10,655 bases of DNA from G963665215 sp963665215 (GTDB lineage Bacteria; Chloroflexota; Dehalococcoidia; Lucifugimonadales; CAUZJF01). This document shows, piece after piece, positions 1 through 6,120 of the stretch (position 1 is its first letter; each line of letters opens with the position of its first letter). The stretch is from the NCBI GenBank assembly GCA_963665215.2, contig CAXXWW010000012.1:1-10655 (forward strand), read 5' to 3'. The translations under genes were made by a program, and so were the position numbers. The notes below the pieces were generated by a model, which did not search any database, was not told the DNA's origin, and saw only the letters and a program-made list of their open reading frames with translations.

Positions 1-413
1 GGCTAGGCCGAAGGCCTGTGTCTCATGGTCGACTTCACCCAGTCTCGCGCCCGGCTGGACCCGGGCGGTGCGCCCTACAGGGTCAACGTGGACCCCCGTC
101 ATCCCAGAAAAATCGATGACGAGCCCGCCGTCGCACAGGGCGGTGCCGGCCACGCTGTGGCCTCCACCTTTGACGGCCAGCCGCACCTCGTGCTCTCTGG
201 CGAAGCGCACGGCCGTCATGACGTCCGCGACGCCCGTACATTGGGCGATCAGTCCGGGACGCTTATCGATCATCCCGTCCCAGATAGCCCGGGCGGCGTC
301 GTAACCTTCGTCGCCGCGCCTCAAGAGCAGTCCTCTGAGGCCAGACCGAAGCGCATCTATCGACGCCTCATCCAGGGCGTTGCCAGCGGTGTCAAGAACC
401 GGCTGTGCATTAG
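1..413 (-). pseudogene. FAD-linked oxidase (PCMH/BBE type), main part, cut off from its start codon by IS1380
   Basis: Read on the minus strand from 413 to 1 and joined to the start at 2125, the first 139 residues begin MSNAQPVLDT and stay open to the window edge, so the C-terminus is not visible. About residues 52-139 look like the FAD-binding PCMH fold. They include VKGGGHSVAG near residues 82-91, whose His87 matches the residue that carries covalent flavin in 6-hydroxy-nicotine-oxidase/berberine-bridge-like enzymes, and then the typical QPGARLGEVD strand. Such enzymes oxidise alcohols, sugars or amines using O2; the substrate here is unknown. The IS sits after the first two codons, so the gene has lost its start and ribosome-binding site. 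An in-frame ATG at residue 49 (about position 269) could in principle restart translation just ahead of the FAD domain; this is inference. Family call is solid, specific function unknown. Confidence 0.85.
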
Positions 414-537
414 CCCGAATCCACCGAAGGACACCGATGGAGGGCGTGAGGACAGCGGAAGGGGGTGGGTGATGGAGCTACAGGGGAGATGGCCTGGGGT
501 TGGGGTAGATGGGAGGCCGGCGGACGGTCTTCAGTCG

Positions 538-566
538 CCGCACAGGGCCCCTAAGGCCCTATGCGG
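538..566. repeat. Subterminal hairpin inside IS1380 copy 1
   Basis: Inverted repeat of 12-bp arms with one mismatch around a five-base loop (CCTAA): CCGCACAGGGCC against GGCCCTATGCGG. It lies about 100 bases downstream of the transposase stop and is identical in copy 2 at 8922-8950. It could be a transcription-attenuating stem or a transposition-related structure. No T-run follows it, so it is not a canonical intrinsic terminator. Confidence 0.6.
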
Positions 567-668
567 GAGTTGCGATGCGCGGGATGGCGAGAGGATACGC
601 AGCAGGGGACTCTCGCGACCGGGGTGGCGCGAGATTGCGGGGACGTTGAGTCAGTTGCAGGCTGGCCG

Positions 669-1994
669 TCAGGCCGGGAACGGAATGGCTTGCAGCCGGG
701 CCAAGGCGCGACTGAACTGGGTTTCCCAAGGCCAGCGCCGGGGGAGATGCAAAGTGAGGCGGCGCGCCGAGCGGGTGATCCGTCCCACCAGAGCGAAGAC
801 CCGCCGCCTGAGGGTCTTGGTGATCACGGTCCGCTCGCCCAGACCAATCCGCGCCGTCCAGCGGGCCAGGTTATGCGCCATCACCTGGACCGCCAGCCAG
901 GCGCCGTTGGCGGCGAAGCGCCCCGACGGCATGTGGTTCAGCCCGACGCCGTACTTGAGGTCGCGTATGGCGTTCTCGACCTCGGCGTGGCGGCGATGAT
1001 CGGCCTCCAGTTCCAGCGTCTCCCCATCGCGGTCGGTGATGAAGGCGTGATAGCTGTATCTGGCGAAGAGGGCGAGCTGGGAACCGGGCGTCGGCTTCAC
1101 CCGCCGGACAATGAGCCGCACCGGCGCGGCGTCCGGCTTGGTCTGGAACGGGGTGTAAGTCGTCTCGGCGACATCGGCGGCGCCGTCCATCCAGTAGGGA
1201 ATGGGAGTCCAGTCCTCCTCTGGTATCGCCTCGATCAGGTCCCGCAGGCTGGCGCGCTGGCGGATGGTGATAGAGAAGCGGACATCCATTTCCCGGCAGG
1301 CGGCAACGACAGTGTGGGCGTAGAAGCCGCTGTCGGCCCGCACCGTGAGTTGTCCCCTGGCCCCGCCGTAGCGCACCCGCCCCACCGTCTCACGCAGGAA
1401 GTGGGCGGCGCCACGGGCGGTGTTGGCCCGGCCCTCGCGCAGCCGGGACATCAGCACCTCGCCGGTGCCGGCGGCAATGGCCAGCAGCGGGTGATAGCCG
1501 CGGGCGCCGGTATAGCCGTGGTGGCGCGCTCCCTCCTTGGCCAGTCCATAGGTCTCGCAGATGGTCGAGTCCAGGTCGATCGTCAGGGGCGAGTCGCCGG
1601 GTCCGGCCCCAGCGGCCCAGGCCCGGGCCAACAACTGGCGGCTCACGCGGTCAAGTTGACGGACATGCCCCCACCGGAAACTGCGCAGGAAGGTCCCCAG
1701 AGTGGATGGCGCCTTGACCACGCAGCCTAGAACACCGACCGTCCCACCAGCGCGCAGCGCATCGGCGTCGTCGATGCAGTCGCCGCCTGCCAGCGCGGAA
1801 GCGACCAGCGTCAGCATCTTGTCCCCAGTGTTCGCCCGTCCCGGCGCTCCGCCGAGGTCAAGGTGATGGTCGACGAGTTCCCGCAGGCCCAGGTGCCGGG
1901 CTAGAGTGGCCGGCAGGAGCAGGCCGGCATTGGCCACCAGGCGATGGTCGTCAAAGACGATGCGGATACGGTCCGGTTTGTTCTGTGGCAGCAT
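669..1994 (-). CDS. IS1380-family DDE transposase, copy 1
   Basis: A 441-residue transposase that catalyses cut/strand-transfer of the surrounding IS. Visible catalytic-type motifs are LTIDLDST (D140, with D142 nearby), VRADSGF (D221) and HAEVENAIRDLKYG (Glu338 or Glu340), in the DDE order and spacing of the IS1380 family; length is typical. The start MLPQNK at 1994 is preferred over an in-frame ATG 16 codons upstream at 2042 for two reasons: AAGGAG lies at a good distance before 1994, and the 16-codon extension is broken by a one-base deletion in the sister copy. The frame is intact, so the protein is probably functional. It differs from copy 2 at about five residues, four of them clustered at 387-391. 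Confidence 0.95.
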   Translation of the reverse strand: MLPQNKPDRIRIVFDDHRLVANAGLLLPATLARHLGLRELVDHHLDLGGAPGRANTGDKMLTLVASALAGGDCIDDADALRAGGTVGVLGCVVKAPSTLGTFLRSFRWGHVRQLDRVSRQLLARAWAAGAGPGDSPLTIDLDSTICETYGLAKEGARHHGYTGARGYHPLLAIAAGTGEVLMSRLREGRANTARGAAHFLRETVGRVRYGGARGQLTVRADSGFYAHTVVAACREMDVRFSITIRQRASLRDLIEAIPEEDWTPIPYWMDGAADVAETTYTPFQTKPDAAPVRLIVRRVKPTPGSQLALFARYSYHAFITDRDGETLELEADHRRHAEVENAIRDLKYGVGLNHMPSGRFAANGAWLAVQVMAHNLARWTARIGLGERTVITKTLRRRVFALVGRITRSARRLTLHLPRRWPWETQFSRALARLQAIPFPA

Positions 1995-2117
1995 CTGTTG
2001 GGTGCTCCTTAGTTTCCGGGCGGGTTTCTGTTCCAAAACCATTATCCCAGATTCAGAGGAGCACCCGCTGGCTTCTTCAAGGGCTGTCCCAAAGGCCGTC
2101 CTTCGGTGGATTCGGGC

Positions 2118-2125
2118 TTAGACAT
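2118..2125 (-). pseudogene. Start-codon remnant of the FAD-linked oxidase gene
   Basis: ATG at 2125-2123 followed by TCT and AA, then the IS1380 end. Deleting the IS and one TTAG duplicate gives ATG TCT AAT GCA CAG CCG, continuous with the oxidase frame at 1-409. A strong ribosome-binding site (AGAAGGAGA, minus strand, 2131-2139) lies five bases upstream of the ATG, which supports this as the true original start. Confidence 0.85.
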
Positions 2126-2274
2126 TGCCTTCTCCTTCTAGCTGAAGCGACTGCCCAGCCATCAGCGCGGGGCCTTCCATGATCTCAGCGGTGCCTTCCA
2201 GAAGCACCCGTGGGTGGTCGGGGCTGGCGTCGTCCGCGCAGGAGACCGCATGGCTGACGCGTTATCTGCCATGT
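2118..2274. other. Short intergenic leader between PhyH gene 1 and the disrupted oxidase
   Basis: This gap between the PhyH stop and the oxidase start carries the oxidase ribosome-binding site at 2131-2139. A second minus-strand frame is open from about 2261 to a TAA at 2118-2120, ending in GQSLQLEGEGNV. It lacks a convincing start and could be a remnant of an older gene tail, but I cannot assign it. No terminator-like stem with a T-run is visible, so the PhyH pair and the oxidase may originally have been co-transcribed. Confidence 0.4.
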
Positions 2275-3081
2275 TCAAATAGAAATTGTGGGACGACCAG
2301 GACGGTATGGCGGCTCCAGGACGGCTCTTTGCTCCGGGGTGAATTCATCCAGAACATCTTGAACTCCCGGCGGGAGGTATTCATGTCCATAGCTCATGGT
2401 GCCTGGAGAGTATTTGTATAGAACGGCGCGCCTCTGGTGGTCCGATTTCCACGGGAGGGTGCCGTGTGTCAGAGCTTCGGTGAATATGATTACTGAGCCG
2501 GCCTTTGCCTCTACCTGCTTCACCACGCCGATGTCCATCTCCACCCGGCTCACATCCACGGGCGTAGGGTAGTTGGACTTATGACTGCCGGGGATGCAGG
2601 CAAACCCGCCATCGCCAGGTCCGCAGTCGGTGAGCACCCACGAGACCACGGTGAGTCCGCAGCGCATTATCCCTCTTTGGAACTGATAGAACTGAATTGC
2701 GTCGTCACGGGCGCCCCCTCCGTGGAGGACGTGACCCTCCGCACCCTTGCGCATCAAGATTCCGTACAAGTGGTCCAGTCTAAAGCCGTCCCCAAGTAGC
2801 TCCTGGAGATATGGAAGGACTCTGAGATGGGCCAGGAGGTCTCGAAACGGCTGACACCAGGGCCTCGGCCATGTGAGCATTCCACCCAGTTCGCCTCTAC
2901 CGCGCTTTCCCACGAGGGCTTTCGATCCTCCCGCCAGGGAGATATCTGCAGGGCGCTCCACGATGCGGCTGGTCTCGTGGTCTATGGCCTGGTTACAAGT
3001 CGCTACCTCTTCAGGCGTGAGTACGTCTTCCACCACCAGATAGCCGCTGAGATCGAAGAAGTATTTCTCGTATTCGTTCAT
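2275..3081 (-). CDS. PhyH (phytanoyl-CoA dioxygenase) family Fe(II)/2-oxoglutarate oxygenase 1
   Basis: 268 residues, normal for the family. The N-terminal FDLSGYLVVEDVLTPEEV is the usual PhyH opening. The block GLTVVSWVLTDCGPGDGGF leads into CIPGSHKSNYP (about 142-173), which is the double-stranded beta-helix core. The distal iron ligand is probably His206 (ALTHGTLPW), and Arg217/218 probably binds 2-oxoglutarate. The proximal motif is unusual: the best candidate His120 reads H-G-G rather than H-x-D, so the metal-binding carboxylate seems absent or displaced (Asp126/127 follow). Such enzymes are cytoplasmic and hydroxylate, or more rarely halogenate, small molecules; the substrate is unknown. 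The start at 3081 has TAGGAG upstream and sits 14 bases after the end of the small upstream gene, so the two probably share a transcript. Confidence 0.88.
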   Translation of the reverse strand: MNEYEKYFFDLSGYLVVEDVLTPEEVATCNQAIDHETSRIVERPADISLAGGSKALVGKRGRGELGGMLTWPRPWCQPFRDLLAHLRVLPYLQELLGDGFRLDHLYGILMRKGAEGHVLHGGGARDDAIQFYQFQRGIMRCGLTVVSWVLTDCGPGDGGFACIPGSHKSNYPTPVDVSRVEMDIGVVKQVEAKAGSVIIFTEALTHGTLPWKSDHQRRAVLYKYSPGTMSYGHEYLPPGVQDVLDEFTPEQRAVLEPPYRPGRPTISI

Positions 3082-3095
3082 TTTGGACTCCTAAG

Positions 3096-3381
3096 TCAAA
3101 CAGGATCACTCTTGGCATAGGCCCGCTCATCCTCTGGAACGAGAAAGTGCGCGTCATCGATATCTTCCTCCCAGCAGTAGAAACGAGTAGTCTACGACTG
3201 GCTCGACTGGGAGCCAGAATAGGTGGACCTTACAAGGTGCAGAGAGATCGTCCAGGTTTGAGAGTGCTCGTTCCTCGGGCGCTAGCTCTGCGACGGCCGC
3301 ACGATAGTTTGCTATGTGTTGTCTCAGCCGTTCCTCGGCGCTGGCCTTGAGGTACTGATTCACATGTCCCTGCACCCTCAT
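3096..3381 (-). pseudogene. Small unrecognised gene with apparent one-base frameshift, upstream of PhyH 1
   Basis: From the ATG at 3381 the frame reads MRVQGHVNQYLKASAEERLR and continues through LSNLDDLSAPCKVHLFWLPVEPVVDYSF, then shifts into a short tail ending at 3154. Dropping one T from a TTT run (plus-strand AAA at 3181-3183) continues it as YCWEEDIDDAHFLVPEDE and ends at a TGA at 3096-3098, giving about 94 residues. The restored tail is acidic and coding-like, and it ends 14 bases before the PhyH start, as expected for an operon partner. No signal peptide or membrane segment is seen. I do not recognise the family. The shift may be a sequencing error, a real mutation or, less likely, programmed. 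The start is uncertain because its ribosome-binding site is weak. Confidence 0.55.
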
Positions 3382-3516
3382 CTACTGAATTTCGCGATTA
3401 GGAGTATTCTAGCGTGGATCACATGCTACTACCACGCGCCTGCAGGAGCAGCTAAGCCTGGATGTGATGGAAAGGTAGGAATTGGGATTGAATCCTCCAC
3501 ATAATGAACGTATGAA

Positions 3517-3545
3517 TTGCTGCCGTGGCTCAAGGTGGCTAGAAT
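3517..3545 (+). promoter_or_regulatory. Possible sigma-A-like promoter for the aldo/keto reductase
   Basis: TTGCTG (3517-3522) and TAGAAT (3540-3545) are spaced 17 bases apart and end 28 bases before the ATG at 3574. The -10 matches the consensus at five of six positions, the -35 at only three. It lies in the divergent region 3382-3573, which must also hold the promoter of the minus-strand small-gene/PhyH pair; no convincing box pair was found for that direction. Confidence 0.35.
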
Positions 3546-3573
3546 GGCTACAGGCTACCCTCGGAGGACGAAA

Positions 3574-4479
3574 ATGGAAACCAGGACGCTAGGCAGGACC
3601 GGTCTGAAGGTCACGAGGTTGGGGCTGGGACTGGCGGAGATCGCCCGCCACGAACAGGCTGGGAAAGCGGCGGAGGACGCCATGCAGGTGGTCAACCTCG
3701 CCCTGGACAGCGGCATCAACTTCCTGGACACTGCCGCCTGCTATGCAAACACCGAGGAGCTCATCGGGTCCGCCGTGTCCCATCGTAGGGAGGACTTCTT
3801 CCTGGCGTCAAAATGCGGCCATGCCGTCGACACGTCAGCAGAGCCTTGGACGGCCGAGGTGATAGCCGAGAGCGTCGACCGCAGCCTCAGGAGGCTCAAG
3901 ACCGACCACCTTGACATCCTCCAGCTGCACTCCTGCCCCATTGACGTTCTGGAGCGCGGCGAAGTGGTCGAGGCAGTCATCGGGGCGCGTGACCAGGGTA
4001 AAACCCGGTTCATAGGGTTCAGCGGCGACAACGAGGCCGCCGTCTGGGCCGCGGAGAGCGGGTTGTTCGATACCCTCCAGACCAGCTTCAACCTGGTGGA
4101 CCAGGGGCCCCGAAAGAAGCTGCTCGGTGCCGCCCGGGCCGCGGACATGGGCATAATCATCAAGCGTCCGGTCGGCAACGGTGCCTGGGGGCGCGGCGAA
4201 AGCCCGTCCCGGTACGCGGACGAGTACTTCCGACGCGCCCAGGTCATGGAAGCGATGGGGCCCATCCCGGGCTCTCCCGACGACCCCATACTGCTTGCCA
4301 TGGGCTTCGTTTTCGCGCACCACGAGGTCGATACGGCAATCGCGGGCACCCACAATCCGGCGCATCTTAAGGCCAACATCGAGTTTGTGGAGAACGGTCT
4401 GCCGATCGCCGCTGAGGCGGTGGAAGAGCTCCACCGGCGCTTCGATGCCGTCGGAGGAGAGTGGCCCGGCCTAACCTAG
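3574..4479 (+). CDS. Aldo/keto reductase family oxidoreductase
   Basis: 301 residues of a cytoplasmic NAD(P)H-dependent (alpha/beta)8-barrel reductase that interconverts carbonyls and alcohols. It opens with the family start METRTLGRTGLKVTRLGLG. The catalytic tetrad is visible: Asp52 and Tyr57 (NFLDTAACYAN), Lys80 (LASKCG) and His119 (DILQLHSCP). The C-terminal part has IIIKRPVGNGAWG (about 194-206) and AIAGTHNPAHLKAN, the usual late cofactor-binding region. The start at 3574 is chosen over an in-frame ATG at 3517 because GGAGGA lies five bases before it and the family N-terminus begins there. It is the only intact plus-strand gene in the window and is divergent from the PhyH 1 pair. Substrate not predictable. 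Confidence 0.93.
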   Translation: METRTLGRTGLKVTRLGLGLAEIARHEQAGKAAEDAMQVVNLALDSGINFLDTAACYANTEELIGSAVSHRREDFFLASKCGHAVDTSAEPWTAEVIAESVDRSLRRLKTDHLDILQLHSCPIDVLERGEVVEAVIGARDQGKTRFIGFSGDNEAAVWAAESGLFDTLQTSFNLVDQGPRKKLLGAARAADMGIIIKRPVGNGAWGRGESPSRYADEYFRRAQVMEAMGPIPGSPDDPILLAMGFVFAHHEVDTAIAGTHNPAHLKANIEFVENGLPIAAEAVEELHRRFDAVGGEWPGLT

Positions 4480-4558
4480 CCTAGACCAAGCGCAGGGCGT
4501 CGGCTGCAGGGTCCGCACGTGGGTAGCTAGTACCTATTCCAGGTGGATTTAACAACCT

Positions 4559-4669
4559 GTCGTTCTGAGCGGAGCGAAGAACCTGGTGGGGTCGGGTACC
4601 AGCATAGCCAGACTAAGCCCGGCGGTGACACTACCCCAGGTTCTTCGTTCCGCGGCTCCTCAGAATGAC
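4559..4669. repeat. MITE-like inverted repeat with REP-style arms
   Basis: The left arm (4559-4586) begins GTCGTTCTGAGCGGAGCGAA and ends GAACCTGG. The right arm (4636-4669) is its imperfect complement, reading outward as GTCATTCTGAGGAGC and then GAAGAACCTGG. About 49 bp separate the arms. Repeats of the GTCATTCTGAG...GAAGAA type are dispersed in many environmental bacterial genomes, including Chloroflexota as far as I recall. It encodes nothing and is probably a mobilised intergenic repeat. Confidence 0.75.
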
Positions 4670-4768
4670 AATCAAATCTAGCTGGACAGAGTACTGGTTG
4701 CCGGAGGGCCTTGTGCATGATCAGGAGACGTATTAGGGAATAGGGTGCCGATGCCTTATGCTGGCCTG

Positions 4769-4799
4769 CGTAGGGGCAGGTTTGAAACCTGCCCCTACG
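4769..4799. repeat. Perfect 15-bp-arm palindrome (REP-like hairpin)
   Basis: CGTAGGGGCAGGTTT, a single G, then its exact complement AAACCTGCCCCTACG. It is a very stable stem in either strand. It resembles short palindromic repeats scattered between genes in several bacterial phyla. No T-run follows, so termination is possible but not shown. Confidence 0.85.
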
Positions 4800-4918
4800 G
4801 TACGGTTTCGTCGTGGGCGCATAACACGTTCCCCAACACCTTGTCTGGTGTCGCACTAGGGGATTCGATCAGACGAGGGTCTGTAGCAGTGACGACGTGT
4901 TAACGTAGCGAATTATTA

Positions 4919-5761
4919 CTATCTGCGGGCGGGCTCGTCCATTTCTCTTCTGGCAATTCGGCTCAACTCGGCCAGATGGTCGTCGTTGGCCAGACGTTGT
5001 TCCAGGTGGACCATACGCTCCGGGCTGGCGGTATTGATCATGGTGTGGCCATATGCTCGCTCAGCCCAAAACCTCGATAGATTCCCGATATTGGTGCGAA
5101 GAATGTCCAGTTCGTCGTCAGGATACCGGGGCTCAAGCACTATCGTGAACATACGGCGACGGGTCCCTCCGCCGAACGATGCGTGCTTGATCCGACGGTC
5201 GAAGCAGACGAGATCGCCCGGCTCGGACTCCAACGCGAACCCAGGCACTTCGCTGCCGTGGATGCCTAGAGCTTCCTCGGTACGCGGCTCGCGTTGGGAG
5301 GGCATCATGTCCTTTAAGGACGTCACAAAGTCGTCGCCGGTCTTGTGGCTACCCGGAATCACCCTGAGGCAGCCAGAGTCTTTCGTGACCGCATCCAGGT
5401 AGAACGCGGCCTTGATCGTTGGCTTGGGACGGTTGAAGTCCGAGTGCCAGGAGGTGTCGCCGACGTAGAAGTTGCCGTCGCTCAGTGTGTAGTTGTAGTC
5501 GTCGCCCAGGATCGCAGAGGCGATGCCGTCGAGGCGCCGATCGTCTATCAGTCCGCAGAGATACTCATCCTGGTCGATAAACGGCACGAGGGCTGATCTA
5601 AGCTTATGGTCGTGGACCTGGCCCTGGTGTCCGCCACCGTGGTCCGCCCAGACCCGTTCGAAGGATTCGGTGATACGGCCAATGTCGGCGGCAAACAGGC
5701 CCGGGAAGCGGAGGAAGCCGAACGTGTCGAAGAAGCGAAGTTGCTGTTCTGTCAGGCTCAT
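4919..5761 (-). CDS. PhyH family Fe(II)/2-oxoglutarate oxygenase 2
   Basis: 280 residues, usual family length. The opening LTEQQLRFFDTFGFLRFPGLF is the PhyH N-terminus. The full iron-binding triad is visible: His106 and Asp108 in SWHSDFNRP, and His193 in RRIKHASFGGG; Arg201-203 supply the likely 2-oxoglutarate contact. The core contains KDSGCLRVIPGSHKTGDDF (about 127-145). It probably performs an O2- and 2-oxoglutarate-dependent hydroxylation of a small molecule in the cytoplasm. Similarity to the first PhyH protein seems limited to the fold motifs, so a recent duplication is unlikely. The start at 5761 has GGGAGC upstream and a good promoter at 5810-5838, so it is probably transcribed alone. 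Confidence 0.92.
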   Translation of the reverse strand: MSLTEQQLRFFDTFGFLRFPGLFAADIGRITESFERVWADHGGGHQGQVHDHKLRSALVPFIDQDEYLCGLIDDRRLDGIASAILGDDYNYTLSDGNFYVGDTSWHSDFNRPKPTIKAAFYLDAVTKDSGCLRVIPGSHKTGDDFVTSLKDMMPSQREPRTEEALGIHGSEVPGFALESEPGDLVCFDRRIKHASFGGGTRRRMFTIVLEPRYPDDELDILRTNIGNLSRFWAERAYGHTMINTASPERMVHLEQRLANDDHLAELSRIARREMDEPARR

Positions 5762-6120
5762 GTCTGCTCCCTCGGTTCGATTCAGTATGAGTACCGGTCG
5801 TTCGCGGGTACTTTATGGGCATGCTACAACGCTGTCAATGGACTTACATCATGGCGTCATCGCGGAAGGAGCCAAGTGCCTGGGCTCGACGTGGGCTTAC
5901 GGAGACTCTCGCACCGCAGGTCCGTCCTGATGTCGGTAGCAGATTGCTCGGTGGCCCTGAGTTCTAGATCCAACTAAGGTCTGGAGCCGTCACGTCAATG
6001 TTAACGTAGCCCTATAAGAACTGTGAACTCCAAAGGACTGCGTTAACAGCACCCACACACAGGTCCCTCTGCTGCAGGTTATCGGCTACCCCGCGGCAGG
6101 GCGCTACATCTGAGGTTACG
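5762..6120. other. Intergenic region upstream of PhyH 2
   Basis: This holds the PhyH 2 ribosome-binding site and promoter (5810-5838). From about 5840 up to the IS256 terminus near 6121 I see no gene, RNA or clear repeat. Small frames crossing it lack ribosome-binding sites and family features. It may contain decayed sequence left by the IS insertion. Confidence 0.6.
5810..5838 (-). promoter_or_regulatory. Sigma-A-type promoter of PhyH 2
   Basis: On the minus strand, a perfect TTGACA (5838-5833), a 17-base spacer and TAAAGT (5815-5810, four of six matches to TATAAT). It ends 48 bases before the ATG at 5761, giving a leader of about 40 bases with the GGGAGC ribosome-binding site. It is the best promoter match found in the window. 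Confidence 0.65.

Larger units (their letters stand above)
414..2117 (-). mobile_element. IS1380-family insertion sequence, copy 1 (complete)
   Basis: A 1,704-bp element bounded by perfect 19-bp inverted repeats (CCCGAATCCACCGAAGGAC at 414-432 and its complement at 2098-2116). It is flanked by direct repeats TTAG at 410-413 and 2118-2121. The extra C at 2117 is counted in the element because both copies have it and because removing it restores the host reading frame. The element contains one transposase gene and about 255 bp of non-coding DNA at its left end, with a hairpin at 538-566. It interrupts a FAD-linked oxidase gene in the same orientation as that gene. It is nearly identical to copy 2 at 8796-10500. 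Confidence 0.95.
4480..4918. other. Non-coding intergenic region with two palindromic repeats
   Basis: This lies between the convergent ends of the aldo/keto reductase and the second PhyH gene. It contains a MITE-like inverted repeat (4559-4669) and a near-perfect hairpin (4769-4799). The only reading frame across it (minus strand, 4527-4856) runs through both repeats and looks spurious. No tRNA or other RNA gene was recognised. The hairpins may contribute to bidirectional transcription termination, but neither is followed by a T-run. Confidence 0.7.

Noticed and set aside
25..999. 324-codon plus-strand frame crossing from the oxidase fragment into the IS
   Set aside because: It crosses an IS boundary and is antisense to two recognised genes; there is no family signal.
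561..1730. 389-codon plus-strand frame antisense to IS1380 transposase 1 (and its twin at 8945-10114)
   Set aside because: It is a GC-rich shadow of the transposase frame, made of Gly/Ala/Pro/Val/Arg-rich sequence with no domain. It is conserved between the copies only because the elements are nearly identical.
2121..2261. Short minus-strand frame ending LEGEGNV just before the disrupted oxidase
   Set aside because: It looks mildly coding-like but lacks a start with a ribosome-binding site and any recognised family; kept only as a note in the intergenic entry.
4527..4856. 109-codon minus-strand frame between the aldo/keto reductase and PhyH 2
   Set aside because: It runs through both palindromic repeats and has no ribosome-binding site or recognisable motif.
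4898..6010. 12-bp direct repeat TGTTAACGTAGC at 4898-4909 and 5999-6010 flanking PhyH 2
   Set aside because: A few 12-bp matches are expected by chance in a window of this size, and no element ends are associated with it.
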